Below are positions 10,058-22,669 of a stretch of 64,000 nucleotides of DNA, one piece after another. This DNA comes from Phanerochaete sordida. Lineage: Eukaryota; Basidiomycota; Agaricomycetes; Polyporales; Phanerochaetaceae. Position 1 is the stretch's first letter; the number at the start of each line of letters is the position of its first letter. The notes under the pieces are model-generated. The model had not been told where the DNA came from. It did not search any database and worked only from the letters and a program-made list of their open reading frames with translations. The stretch spans positions 62,001-126,000 of the forward strand of contig BPQB01000042.1 in NCBI GenBank assembly GCA_019973155.2, written 5' to 3'. Both the position numbers and the translations under genes were made by a program.

Positions 10058-12882
10058 TCACCGGCGCGCCGGACCCTGCTCAATGAGCGCCATCGCGGAC
10101 AGCACGTCCTTGCAGAACGCCTCCTCGCCGAGGAGCGCCACCAGTCCTGCCTGCTCGAACTTGTCGCGCGCCGTGCGGTGCAGGTGCGTAATGTAGATCG
10201 CGACGCCGCGCGCCTTGTACGTCTCGACGAGCTCGTAGAAGATCTGGATGGCCCTGTGGGGGCGTCAGACATTGGCTTCCGAAGAGACCCAGCATACTCA
10301 CGAGGCGTCGATGCTGTCCACATCGGCAAGGTGGAAGACCAACGTGTGTGCGTGCGGCCGGTGCGGCTCCTCCGAGGGGTGGTGGCGGTCGTGGCCGTAC
10401 AGCTCCATGCGCCTGAGGCGCTCTGGACAGGGTTGTCAGCGACGTCACTGCACGCACGAACGTGCGAGCGTACCTTTCATCTGTGCGGTGTTGGCTGAGG
10501 TGGCATTTAGGTTAGCAAGGCGCGACGGATAATACTTCGCCCAACGTACCGAAGTCGAGATTCTCCCTTATACGGATGATGAGCACGCCAGGGGTATCCT
10601 CCATAGCCTCAGACTCCTCGCCTATAGGCTTCCATCTGTCCGTACCAGGCACCCTGCCCTGAATTATCCGTCAATTTTTAAACCACCCGCGACCTCACGG
10701 AGTACGCACTAGGATGGTCATGCGCGTCTTCGACGAGCGATGCACGACAAGGAGCAGCGAGATGACCAGGCTGACGGCGATGCCGACCTCGACGTCCCAG
10801 ATGATCGTGAGGAAGAACGTCAAAGCCATGAGCGAGAGGTCGACCCAGGCGTGCATCCTGGAAGTAACAGAGATGTTCAACATCGCATACATGCATGGGG
10901 AACGACTGTTGAGACTTACTTCCAGAAGAAATGAAGGTCCTCCGGAGCTTCCGCTAGTAGGCTGAACACGATGAGACAGATACTAGGAAATATTTAGCAA
11001 AGGGTTCATTAGTGGTCCACAGAAAACTTACATGGCAGCCAGCACACATTTCGGCAGGTAATACAACCAAGGTAGCAGGAAGAAGGTCGCCAGCAAGACG
11101 ATGGCTGAGCAGACAAGAGACGCCATCTGGGTGCGCGCGCCGACATCGCCATTGACGCGTGACCTATACGAGCATTTAATATGGTAAGTGCGACGCGTAC
11201 GTTGATAACTATACCTCGTGATGGACCCGTATGCGGGGATTGTACCAGGGATGAACGACCCAGCAATGTTCCCGGCACCGAGGGCGACCAGCTCCCTGTT
11301 CGGGCTGATACTGTGCCCGAAGCGAGCAGCGTTCTGCTTCGCCGCTACTATACTGTCCAGGAATCCGATGACAGAGATCAACCTGACAAGACGTCAGCGA
11401 AAGGGTCCGAGGTGAAGGCAGCAGGGAGGCTTACACTGCCGTGGAAGTGGTCTTGCGGAGGTAGCGGAGGGTACCATGGCGGACAGGGAACTGGATGAAC
11501 GAGCCACCAGTGTGTATCGGGACGTCTCCCAGAATTTCGATACCGTCTTCGTCCCATCCAAACTTGTCGCTGAGCACTGGCTGATAGTCAGGGCGCAATT
11601 CGTGGGTTGACCACAGGATAGAGACGTACTTGTGGAGACTACAACAACGATGAACACCTCAGGCAGCCGGTATATGAACCAGTACTTGGGGAAGAACTGC
11701 TTGAACTTCCTGAAGAGAACGAGAATAGCGAGCGCGGTAAAGCTGACGATCGTCGTCAAGTGGTGGGCATGCCCATATGCGTTCTCGATGAGGAAGATAA
11801 ACTTTTCCAGAGTTGTATGCGGGTTGAGGGAATGCTGTAGGGACGTTAATCCTAGCATGGGTATCAGCTGTTCACTAAGTGGCTGTTCAGCCATGTTCTG
11901 GAGACAGATGCACGACCGGTACGTACATCATAATAACGACAGCAACAGCAGTCACGAACCCGCGCAACAGCGCGCGACTGAGCACGACGTCGAGGAATCC
12001 TAACCGGAAGATCCCAAGCATGAAGCTGATAATCCCGACCTCCACGTACGATAAGCCAGATAACCACCGCACACGACCCAATCGACGCACCTGGAACGTA
12101 ATCATCGTAGACACCGCCAGCCCAACGGAATCCGGGTCGACCGGATGCGAATGCGGGTCGGAGTGGAGCACGTCGCTGACGGCCTGGCCGACGAGAAGCG
12201 ACAGCGACGCCTCGGGTGCGACGTTCAGCTGGCGCGACGTCCCGAGGAACGCGTACACGATGCCAGGGATAGCCGCGGAGAACTAGATCCGGGGTCAGCA
12301 GGGCGAGACGCGGCTGGGGCACGGAACAAACGCACGAGGCCGGTCACAGGGCTCAGCTTCGCGAGCGACGAGGCGTAGGACACGGACTGGGGTATGAGCA
12401 TCGACGCGACGGTGAGGCCGCCGAGGATGTCGCCGCCTAGGCTGCGCGGGGCGTCAGGGCACGAAGGCACATGTGCTGCGGCGATGCGCGACGTACAGTG
12501 GAAGCGAGTATTCGGGTATCCAGGCCGTGGAGGGGACGTAGTAGCGTACTTTCTGCCATTGCGAGGCTTGTCTTCGTGGCTGGGGCCGTCCTATCCACAT
12601 GCAAAACAAACGCAGGCTGTCAGGACGTCAGCATGACTGCGCGGGGCGCATACACTCACCAGGTGCAGGGTCCTTCGGTCCTCCTCGCTCCAAGTCCTCT
12701 GGCGTGCTCGTGCCCGCGAGGAGAGACGTGCGCTCATCGATCGTGCCAGGCGTATGCGCGCCGCTGCCTTGGTGCTCCATGAACACGCGGCGCAGCGACG
12801 ACGTCGCGGATGGCTGGTTCGTCACGGACTGGTATGTGCGGGTGTGTGTGTTTGGCTCAGCGCTGCTGCTGTCAGGCTCCAT
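10058..12882 (-). CDS. SulP-family sulfate/anion permease with STAS domain
   Basis: A multi-exon gene read right to left. The N-terminus (MEPDSSSAEP, then a hydrophilic tail with DERTSLLAG) leads into VRYYVPSTAWIPEYSLPLY and GGLTVASMLIPQSVSYASSL, the first transmembrane signature of fungal SulP transporters. Further membrane helices include VEVGIISFMLGIFRLGFLD and the core ISVIGFLDSIVAAKQNA. The last exons encode the cytosolic STAS domain (TPGVLIIRIRENLDFANTAQ, then HLADVDSIDASAIQIFYELV), ending in EQGPARR. SulP proteins move sulfate or related anions across the plasma or organelle membrane. Fungal SulP members include sulfate and molybdate permeases, and substrate cannot be read from sequence. 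Exon borders are approximate. Confidence 0.88.
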
Positions 12883-13741
12883 TTTTCTGCGATGTTCTGT
12901 ACAGGAATGTCGTAATATGTGAGTGTGCGGTGTATGTTTGCCCTTGGGTATCGTCTGCGAGGTATGTCTCGGTCCGTGTGCTTGCTAGAGATTACGATGG
13001 TCGTGAAACGTTCTGTACGCCGCACACCGTCGTCAGCGTCGTCCTCAACGCATAGGGCAGCACGCACGTCGTCTACGTGTCCGTTCGTGGGGTAAGTGTC
13101 GCCGTGAGGTCTATGTGGAGGGCAGCGAGAGCATGGAGAGTGCCAGCAGGTGAATGAGCCTGCGCAGGACCAAAGTCATTGAAGACCGATAGTAATTCAT
13201 GCCGCTTTGATTGCCGATCACCTTTCCTCCGGTCCTTATTGGCTAGCGGCTGCCGACGTCATTGGCCAATGTGCGTCTATGCGAATATCCTGAGCATTTC
13301 CAGCCTATTTTTCTGAGTGTCTGTGCGGGCGGTGGGCAGACAGAAGACAACAGGGCACATAGATTTATTAATAGATACTGTACAGGTATTGAGACGATGA
13401 TTATGCAGCGATGCTGTAAGGTGGAATGGTTCTGTACACCAGTTTCGGCGGTGACACCTCGACGAGCACCCAGAGTCCGAGACAGAGAAAAGACATGTCA
13501 ACGAAGGAAATCTATCACGTTCAATCAAGCAGAGACTCCGCCACAGGCGAGCGAAAACGATTTATGGGTAGAAAACAAGCTGATAAAGAGGGGAAATGAT
13601 AATGTATACGAACGAATGAGATGGATGGTGTACACACAACACTGGGATATGCGGGGTAGAATGACACACAGCGAGATGAAAGGTCGTAGATGCAAGGAGG
13701 GAGACAGGTGGAAATCATCGCAGGCATGAAGGCGTGCGGGC
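12883..13741. other. Intergenic region upstream of the SulP gene
   Basis: No coding exon. It holds a palindromic CCAAT pair (attggccaat, 13261-13270) and another attgg near 13238, possible CCAAT-factor sites about 0.4 kb upstream of the SulP start. Confidence 0.5.
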
Positions 13742-15095
13742 CTAGCTGATGTTGAGCGAGCGCAGGAGCATGCCGCGCATGTTCCCAAAGCTCATCTCGG
13801 ACCGCTGTGGCTGCGGCCGCTCGCGCACCGGGAAGCTGTTCACGGAGTTCTGGACCTTGACCGGCGCGGGCGTGTGCAGGAACAGCGACGCGACCTCGGT
13901 CAGGGGGTCCGGGGCGGCCTGCGAACAAAGCGCGGTCAGGCGCGCACTGGACGGAGCGCAAGGCGCCACTCACAAAGCGTATGTGCTTCCCCTGCTGACC
14001 ATGCGGCTGCGCGAGCTCCTCGCGCGAGAGCGCCAACGGCGACGCGCTCCGGGGCATGCGGAGGGCGTCAGACCGGGGGTCGTACACGAGCGGCGGGACG
14101 ACGGTGTCCGCGGGGCTCGCGGGGCCCGAGGGCGGCTGCGTGGGCGAGCGGAGCGCCTCGTCGTCGTCGTCGGAGCTCTCGTCGGTGAGCACGCTCGAGT
14201 GCGCCATGCTTGGCACGGGGGGTGGTGAGAACGGGCGTGACACGGGCGGCGCGCCGTCGCCGCGCACGGCGTCTGCGTAGCACACCTCCGCGAAGGCCGC
14301 GAAGGGCTTCAGCAGGAGCTCCACGTCGAGCGCGGCGAGGATGCGGGCGAGCTCTGTGTAGGGGTCTGCTGCGCCCTTGTCCATGAGGTGCTGCAGGTGC
14401 AGGAGGTGGTACGCTGGTGGGGGGATGTGTGGGACGGGCGGCAGGGGTCTTGACCGATAGCTCCGGTTGTCATCGTCTGGCGGCGTGGGCGTCGATGTGG
14501 AGGTAGAAGGGACGGAGGGGAACTCCCGCAGGGGCATGCGATACAACGTAGACTGACCGTCCGAGTCTGCCTTGGTCTCCCCCCTCTCTGACCGCGCCCG
14601 CTCGCTGCTCCCGCTGCTGCCCTCGACGTCTTCAGTGCCATCATCCTCATCATCGGCATCCGCCGAGCAGTCGTCAACGTCCTCCCCGTCCTCATCCTCC
14701 TCCCAGATGCTTTCCCCCATGAGCGAGACTCGCCGCGCCGAGGGTGTACTGGGCCCTGCACTCGTGCTTGCTGCCACAGGGCCGCGTGAATGATCATAGG
14801 CTGGGGGATCGTGGTGAAACGCATAGTCGTCGAACGCCTGCTGCAGGGACGCCACGAGATAAGACGGGGGCTTGAGCACCTCGTCAAAGTCTTCTACCAG
14901 CCAACTTGGGACCCGCTGTTTGAGAGATGAGCCCAATCATAGCGGAAGATATCGTGAAGAGAACGCGGTGTAGGGATCAGTTGAGATGTCAGAGCAAATG
15001 AACGGAGAGAAGTGAGTAATAGGCCGTGGGAGGCGCAGCGAAGCACGTACGTCGTGAGGGAGGTCGGGGTACGACAGTCTTGAAGAGGAGGCCAT
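13742..15095 (-). CDS. Hypothetical Ser/Pro/Asp-rich protein
   Basis: Three exons on the minus strand. Exon 1 is 15051-15095 (MASSSRLSYPDLPHD). Exon 2 runs from 14915 to near 13980 and starts RVPSWLVEDFDEVLKPPSYL. The last exon ends at 13742 with GMLLRSLNIS. Residues near the start (SYLVASLQQAFDDYAFHHD) and a central helical block (YHLLHLQHLMDKGAADPYTE to FAAFAEVCYADA) look folded; the rest is disordered, with a long Asp/Glu run and Ser-Pro sites that could be phosphorylated. I recognise no domain. The start was chosen because exon 1 splices in frame to the conserved-looking VPSWLVEDFDEVL block, though an unspliced alternative beginning MGSSLKQRVPSW exists. Confidence 0.6.
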
Positions 15096-18060
15096 CTTGC
15101 AGCTCCGGAGCGACGGAGACGGTGGGCAAGAGGTAACGAGGCGACGACGACAGTCGAAGTTTTGGTGGAGGCTAAGGGAGGCCCGAGATGAACCCTAACG
15201 TGCGGCCTGTCAGTCACATTCCCCATCAGCGCTGAACCGGCTTCCCGGGTTGGCAGTGCAGCGTGCTCCAGCGCGAGGCGGGATCACCGCCAGCAGCGCG
15301 TGGAGACGGACGCGCCAGCGACAAACCGATGCAGCGCGCACTGGCACGGAGCCAGGCTGAGACCTCGGGGACATGCGCTCACCTTTATCACCGCCCTTGA
15401 GGCGCGATCGCCGCTCGTAATCCGTGGTCGTGGGCGCCGGTAACCCTGCCAGAGGGACAATGGTCGTGGTCGAGGGCAAAAGCACACACAGGAGGCCGAG
15501 AGGGGTGTGTGTGGTCATGTCTGGGCAGCAGAGCGAGCCTTATTGTATGCTGTCTCGGTAACGCGTGCACTGCTAATTGTGAGCTAGCGTCTCGGCGCGG
15601 GAAGAAATGCGATCACCTGATCTTGGCGCCAGCGCTCACAGCTGTCCCTGGCCGCCGCGTCGACGACATGGCGGGGGCCCGCCAGACAACAAGCACAGCG
15701 TCGGCACGGTCGACGGGGCCGGCAGCCTGCACTGCGATGTCAGGCCGGTGCAAAATGCAGAGAAAATGGGCTTGGAAACGCACCCCGAGGCCCATGATGG
15801 CATCAGCGACGCGCGACGACTCGGAAAGTAAAACGAACCCTCGGAGCCACTGCACTATGTCTGCAGGGTCAGCGTCTCATGCAATGACGAACGAATGCCG
15901 CGTTGTACGCAAAGTGCACGAAGGGGTATGTGCTGCACGACGCCGAGGCCTTCACTTCGGTACGTATCTTGATGCTTCGCCAGCCTCCTATGAGAGCCAG
16001 GAACGTAAGATTGAGTGCATTGTGGGCATGTAAGCTGCATGTAGACTTACAACGCGATGATTCCGAGTACAGCCTGCCGCGTTGCCGATCCTGGAGCGAC
16101 TCCGTCCGGAGGCGTGGCTACCGCTGCGAGCGTCCTCCGCCCGTCCCACATGGCTGTTACGGGGCTATGTTCGCCACCATGGCCTGCGCCTCCTTCGGCT
16201 CTGTGAGCGGCGAGCCGAGAACAATGCCTCAAAGCGTGTCGGACGCGTCCCTACGTTGTCACAAAATTTAGCCTTGCAGCTCCCGGCGGTAAAGGGAACG
16301 CTGAGCACTCACCTCCGATCATTGATACACCCGCTGAGGGCCGAGTGTCGCCAGAGTTCAACAACGGGTCGGTCGGAAAGGCTACACAGCCATATCGGAG
16401 GAGATTCGATCCGCGGCGTGCCCGAGTGTGTTCGTGGCTGAAAGCGCGTAAGCGACACGGTGTGTCGCACGCCCGTAGACTTAAGGCGTCAGCCTACACA
16501 TGCGCGTCCAGACAGGGTATCGAGATTGCCAGAGGGCGAGCTAGGTGCATCTCCACGAAGGCGGGTTCTGCTAGACACTGTTCAGTGGCTTTTCTCCGTC
16601 CAGAGGGCTCAGGTACCATACCAAGGAAGGTGCTCGCGCGTTTACTATGTGACTGCATGGGGTTGCGCAGCTGTCGCTCCTAGGATATTCCCACAAGCAT
16701 TCGGCCATCACAGGTCGACTGCTTCAGATGAACAAATCATTCCAAGGACTGTCGGTCTCGATTTGAGAGGAAGAGCCGGAGGGAGCATACTTGGAGGGAG
16801 CAGACTGCATGGTACGTGGCAAGAAGAGGGTTGCGAGGGTGTGAGGGTGGTACAGGGTCGCTGTATGCGCGTTGGGAACGGCGTCGCGAAGCGTCAAAGT
16901 ACAAACGATGAGACGAAACCGACATTGCGCGCTTACGGCACCTACAGGACCTACCGGATTTGGGCAAGACCCCGCTCCTGATGGCGGAGCCCGGAAAGTC
17001 GAGCCCGCCGCGCGTCGGGGCCGTCGGGGCTGCGGAGCGCTTCATCGTCGACCACGACGACGGCGGCGCACACCGCCAGCTTTCCCCCCGCGAGCCCACG
17101 ACCGCTGCTCTGAGGACCAGACAACCCGCCCAAGTTAACTTAATCCAACATGGTCCTCAGTGACGGCACACAATCTCGCAAGATTTGCGGTCGTGCTGGT
17201 CAATCTTGCTGCCGTGGCTGAGCCGGGGCTGTTGGCCAGGCAGCGTATGTAGCTCAAGAGCAATCTGACACCTGCGGTCGCAGGTCCCCGGGGTCTCGGG
17301 CCGTCCCAAGAACATAGCGTCTGACCAGATAGGGCTACGTACGTTCAACCTGTCAACCATGTGCACGATGTACGTCGTTGTTCATAAATCAGAAATATGA
17401 ATCAAGCTCACAAATACCTTAGATAGATGCAGAGGACGTGCGTGATATACTTCTGCCTGCAGCATAGATGTCGATTTACGCATGATTCTCGCGGACACCG
17501 GGCCCTTGTACACTCAGATGCCGAATATTCAGGAACACCGTGTTCAATTGACTTCGACAGTCCTTGGCGAGCCAGCCGTCGTCGGCATCTGCAAAGCAAC
17601 ACTGCCCTAGTTCCTCCAGGCCAGGCTGCCATCAAAGATAACAACGCATTTCTCCGGCCCGTATGCTCCCAGCTGCCCTGGTGCCCTTCAGCTTCAAGCC
17701 CAACCCTCCTTAACGAAGCATCACTCTATGGAGCGCATACGATCTCAGTTGTGCTTGTCGGTGAGTGCCACCTCGCACTGGCAGTCCTGCGTGGTTCTCC
17801 TGGCTGACGAGCCTGCCTCACCAGGCCTCGGAGCCGGTCGCCCAAGGCCGCGGGCGTGATCATCTGCCGTCGAAGCGTTCATTCTAACCGACGGAGGCCC
17901 ACACGGGCCTCGTGTGCTTCTCCACTCTACGAAGCGTACACTCACATCAGCTGCAATATCGCTGATCAGCGCAGGACCGTGCCTGGCTCACCGCCGACGA
18001 GGCTAGGGTCAGCTCATAAGGGACGGTGCCCGTCAATCCGGTCTGCTAGGACCCGCCACT
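15096..18060. other. Long gene-poor stretch
   Basis: Nearly 3 kb with many short overlapping frames on both strands but no domain, signal peptide, or consistent exon set. I see no repeat or transposon signature. It may contain decayed or non-coding sequence. Confidence 0.4.
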
Positions 18061-19647
18061 ATGTCGCAGTCGCCCGAGGCTGAGCAGATTTTGCGATGTA
18101 CGCGCGCCACGCTGCCTGTGCGTTTCGCTCGAGGTCTGACTTGTCCTTCCAGCCTTGCGTACCTGCAGGAACAGAGCTGGGCGAGCGTGGCAGCCAACGG
18201 TCCGTTTGCCCCCAGACGCCATCTTCTCCGCTCACCGATGTGCAGCGATGGTCGTGTACGAGCTCCTGCTCACCGTCAACGACGAGCTCTCTGTCGTATG
18301 GCGACAAAAGCTCAACATCACGTCATTGGTCTATCTCGTTCTACGGATGACGCTCGTGCTTCAAGTGGTGTACGGCCTGCTTCCTGCGTGGATAATTCCA
18401 GCGACCACTGATGTAGTAAGTCATGGTATTTTCAAGGCCTGTGCTACGTGCTGAACCATCTGTTCAGAGCTGTTGGGGCGTTCAAGTGACAGGCACGATT
18501 CTCCAGTTCTGGGCATACTTCTTGACCTCCGGTGAGCGACATTTTATATTGGACCTCCGAGGCTTCACCTTGAGTCGTGTGCTCGAATAGTTCTATTTAC
18601 ACACCCTATCATATAGCCTTCTCCGCCCTGCGCACCTGGGCCATATCGGATCGGAGTTACGTACTAGCTACGATAGTGCTTTTGCTTGGCATTGTGCCGA
18701 TCCCCACGAACGTAGTGAGTCTGCGCCACAATCTACAGCTATCACCCTCAACTGATCGTGCCATCGCTAGTACGGCTACGCTGTGTCTACGAACATCCCT
18801 TCGCCCCTCAGCTATTGCAACCTGGTGCCGATGATTTCGGCGCGAATGAGTCTGACGTGAGTGCAGCATCTCGAGCGCAGCCTCTACACATACTTAGCTG
18901 CTCGCAGTTGTACGTCCCAGGCGCTCGACAGAGACGCTGCAAATTTAAATAATTAGTAGTGCTCCTGATAACTCGCATCTCGGTCATCGTTTCGGACGCG
19001 GTTGTGCTCCTGGTCACCCTCGTGAAGGCCTATCGCGGTGCGCTCGAGGCCCGACGCGTACACTCCGAGGGCTCGCCGCAGTCGCTTTTCGAGTGCATCA
19101 TCCAAAACGGTGAGCCCGCCCGTGCCGTACATATGTACCGAATCTGACGCTGGATAGGTGCCCTGTACTTCATGTGCGTTGGGACTCCTTGGCTCAGCCG
19201 CATACGTTGACAAGCAGCGCACGACGCAGCGCGCTCCTCGGGGCGAACGTCCTCCGAATCGCCTTCGAGTTCACGCAGGTATGCGCTGGACAGAGCGTGC
19301 AGTGGCTGCGCTGTCGACATGTCATTGACGATCTGCGCAGGGTTGGGGCTCCGTGGCAAACGGGATGCTGGATTATTTGGTGTGTCTAGTGGGCTTCGGT
19401 TCGAAGACGGGAGCTGACCCTGGTGTCCTAGCCTCTGATCCTGGCCTGCCGCTTCATCGTCAATCTGCGACGCGTCGCCACAGTGCGCAACGACACCTCA
19501 GAAGACCGCTACTCGTCCATACAGTTCGCCGTCCCGGCAAGCCGGCTTGGAAACATCGGCGAGATTCTGAGCACCAGCGAAGACGCGGAAATTCCAGACG
19601 AATCCTCGTCCGAGCATCTACCGATAGATGGTGTTATGGGCAGCTGA
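18061..19647 (+). CDS. DUF6533-type multi-pass membrane protein (copy 1)
   Basis: About eight exons. MSQSPEAEQILR splices (donor cgat|gtacgc) to an exon ending AMVVYELLLTVNDELSVVWR, the DUF6533 signature seen in large Agaricomycete families. Later exons carry membrane segments: AFSALRTWAISDRSYVLATI, then a SYCNLVPMISARMSL loop, LLITRISVIVSDAVVLLVTL and ALLGANVLRIAFEFTQ. The last exon begins after tcctag with PLILACRFIVNLRRVA and ends with a cytosolic tail containing SRLGNIGEILSTSEDAE. The architecture suggests about seven membrane helices. The role of this family is unknown; the seven-helix form invites comparison with receptors, but no ligand or G-protein motif can be named. It sits head-to-tail with copy 2 at 20075. 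Confidence 0.75.
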
Positions 19648-20074
19648 TGTTGCCGGGAGCGCCCAGCCAGCGCGAGAATCACTGGCTTGCCTCGATGTCA
19701 GCATAGCCTCATCATGATGAATACGATGATATCTTTTATTTTCAGTGGCAGAGTACTCGCTCGATTGAGTCGGGTACTCTGTTGGTGTGCGCCCTTCTCG
19801 CCAGCTCCTGTTCATCGACAACTTGCTCAGCATTCCATCTTTCTGCGAGTCAGGACACACTCGAGGACGACACTGTTTATCAGATACTTGCAGACCTCGC
19901 AATGCCTCAGACGGTTTTTTTATCGATGCATCCATGCAAAAGAAGGAGCAATCAGCGTATGTGCATGTAAGGAAGTTCATCAATCAACCTTTTTCATCTG
20001 CCGGCACTGGCTATCTCAAACAATCATAAGGCTTCCACCTCCCCCGCGAGCTCTCACATTTCCTCACTACACCC
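19648..20074. other. Intergenic between DUF6533 copies 1 and 2
   Basis: 427 bp holding the 3' flank of copy 1 and the promoter of copy 2. Nothing else recognised. Confidence 0.5.
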
Positions 20075-21704
20075 ATGTCGACTCACCTTCAGCCGGAGTC
20101 CGCAGGGCTCGCGATAACGTGAGCTTTTCCGCCGATTGTGTCGTCTGCCGCTGTCTCACAACCTCTCAGAGTGCGCGTGGAAGACTGTATTACCTGTGCA
20201 TGTTTCGGTGCGCCCATTCTATCAGTGCAGATTCAGCAACTCCACGCTGAAAATTGCGGCTCACGGTTTTTAGCACTCGCCGTATACGAGCTATGCATCA
20301 CACTAGCAGACGATCTCAGAATCATATGGCGAAGCAAGAGAACTGCCGCTAGCATTCTCTACGCGGTAAACCGTTGGACGCTCCTGGCTTATGTCGTAGA
20401 CGCCCTATCGAGTGTATTCAACAAATCGCCGTGGGATTCTCTGGGTATACTTACGGTATGCTCCGCTTACTTCGCACCTTGATTAAATTCAGACGAGATC
20501 CTGAATAAACAGGGGTAAGCTAGCACTTGATAAGCGGCCGCCCTTCCTGCTCATGCAGATCTTGCAGCTGTAAAATCAACACGATTATCATGCAGACAAT
20601 GATCCTGCTTTCTTTACTGGTTGCTGCCTGTAAGCCCTACCGTGCGCAATCGAGGAGCGAGTCATTCACAGTCCCGCCATTTGCAGCGTTTACCGCCCTT
20701 CGAGTGTCGGCCATCTGGAATTTCAACAAATTCCTGTTTGCGGTCCTCCTTATCTTGGGTCTGACACCGGTAGTCACAAATATTGTATGTTTCGCTTCTA
20801 CTGACCTCGGGAGATGACGCTACATTATTGCAGTATGGAAATGCGAACGGAGAATGGCTCCTCTACGCCATGCCGGACACGGACGCTGTAAACTGCGTCT
20901 TTTCATACAGTATATCGCCTAGGATCAGCTTTGCGTAAGTCACGACAGTGTTCTTGACTTATTACTGAAACGAGATATATCACGAACAGCAGTGCGTACA
21001 GCGATTTCTATTACAGACTACAGAGGGGTTTCGTTACTCAATCTCACTCTCCGCCCTTAGTGCTCATGCTTAGCCGTTTATCGGCTATTCTAGCTGAGCT
21101 CATCGCAGTGATATTCACGCTGCTCAGGACCATGAGGCAGGCACGTGATGCGCGAAGGCTGACTTCAAACCAATCATTTTCTGGTTGTATCGCAAGAGAT
21201 GGTGAGGGACGTCGTTATCTGTCTCAGATGACGTCTGCTGATCATAGACAGGGACGATCTACTTCGTGTGAGTCGCTACGTCCATATCGCGGTTTTATAT
21301 CTATAACTTAACGGCGACTGCGTCCCAGGGTGCTTCTCACTCTCGATGTGCTCCGGCTCATTATCACGGGGGCACCGGTAAGTCTTGACTGTCTGAGTAC
21401 TTACCCCTACGGAAACGAGTGTTGTACAGATACTAGTCAATTTATCCCCAGTCGTACCATTGCTGGAGACCTTGGTAAGACCTTCTCTGAGGCCCCACGG
21501 ATGCAGCTCACTATCTTGGCATTGTAGCCCCAAATTCTCATCGGTCGCTTCATGATCAACCTGCGCCATGTCACCGACGCTTCCGCCGGATCCTTTGAGG
21601 ATCTGGACACCTTCACTTCGAGTTTGCGCTTTAGGGTTCCTACGGGTGCATTGGGAAACTTTGGGGAGTCGCTCGAGGTGCTCGATGAAGAATTCGAAGG
21701 ATAG
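20075..21704 (+). CDS. DUF6533-type multi-pass membrane protein (copy 2)
   Basis: Starts MSTHLQPESAGLAIT, with a donor after it (ataac|gtgagc). The DUF6533 block follows: FLALAVYELCITLADDLRII, then SILYAVNRWTLLAYVVDALS. Further exons give FTALRVSAIWNFNKFLFAVL, LMLSRLSAILAELIAVIFTL and the final exon ILIGRFMINLRHVTDASAG, which ends with VPTGALGNFGESLEVLDEEFE and a stop at 21702-21704. The C-terminal GN(I/F)GE motif is shared with copies 1, 3 and 4, although the whole protein is clearly diverged from copy 1. Same orientation as copy 1 with 427 bp between, which suggests an old tandem duplication. Function unknown; likely surface or endomembrane located. Confidence 0.72.
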
Positions 21705-22669
21705 ACCTTGGAGAAAATATGACCGCCGGGTATATTTATGTGAGACCGGACCCACTGTGCATCTATCTTGGATTCGAGCCGCATCTGCACTCATCCATAG
21801 CACATACGCCCGAGTGCCATGATGACAAGCACATACAGTACTTCTGCGCAGACGGTGGAAGCTCTCTGCAGGCACTGCAGCAGCGACGTGCCAGTGGCGG
21901 AAGCGGCTCGCCATGCCCCTGGATTGGGTCTCCTCCGGAAGTCCAGCGGACGCGCAGTGCTCCGAACGGATTGGCTCGTGAGGAAGCATTTGCCAAGAAT
22001 GGCCCAACGCTTCGCCGCCAATAGAATGGGAGGAGCTTATGGCAGTCATGCTGCGGCATGAAGTCTTGTGAAACAGAGCCTAGGCCTAAGCAGGCGCAGC
22101 CGTGTCGTGGCCAGTCCGTTCGCAATCGTCATCTGATCATGAGTGGACTCCTGCCTGCAGAGAAGCCGCATCGCCGCGTCAGAGACGCATATGCCCTTGG
22201 CGCAGTCGATTATGACGGGCATGGAGGAGCGGTGCCACGGGTGGACCATCCCTGAGCTGCGCCGTCTACCAGGAAACACGGTTCATGGGACACGACTCCA
22301 CGATCCAGGGGCTCCGGATGTAACACGGGGCCCAGAGGAAGGCGTTCAATCTCGACAAACAAAGACTCAAGCATCCTGAGAGGTCCTTAGAAAATTTTGA
22401 GTGCAGGACCTGGTGGCAGCAGAGAACAAAGCTGAGAGCATGTGCGACAGCCGAGGCTGGGAGCGCGCTGATGGCGGGTTGTGTCCAGAAAAGGGAAGCG
22501 TCGGGCGGGGTGATCGACGACGGTGGAGTATGGAATAGACGCCCTGGCCTGGACTTGGCTGTGGACTCGTCATGAGTGCCGCCAGAAATCCCAGCTGCCA
22601 TATAAGAACGGTCTTCTCCCCATCCCCTGCGGGCATGCGACCGTCGCCCACACATCCACGAAGCCAGGC
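21705..22669. other. Intergenic, no gene seen
   Basis: 965 bp between the DUF6533 gene and the permease. Short minus-strand frames have no recognisable content. Confidence 0.5.
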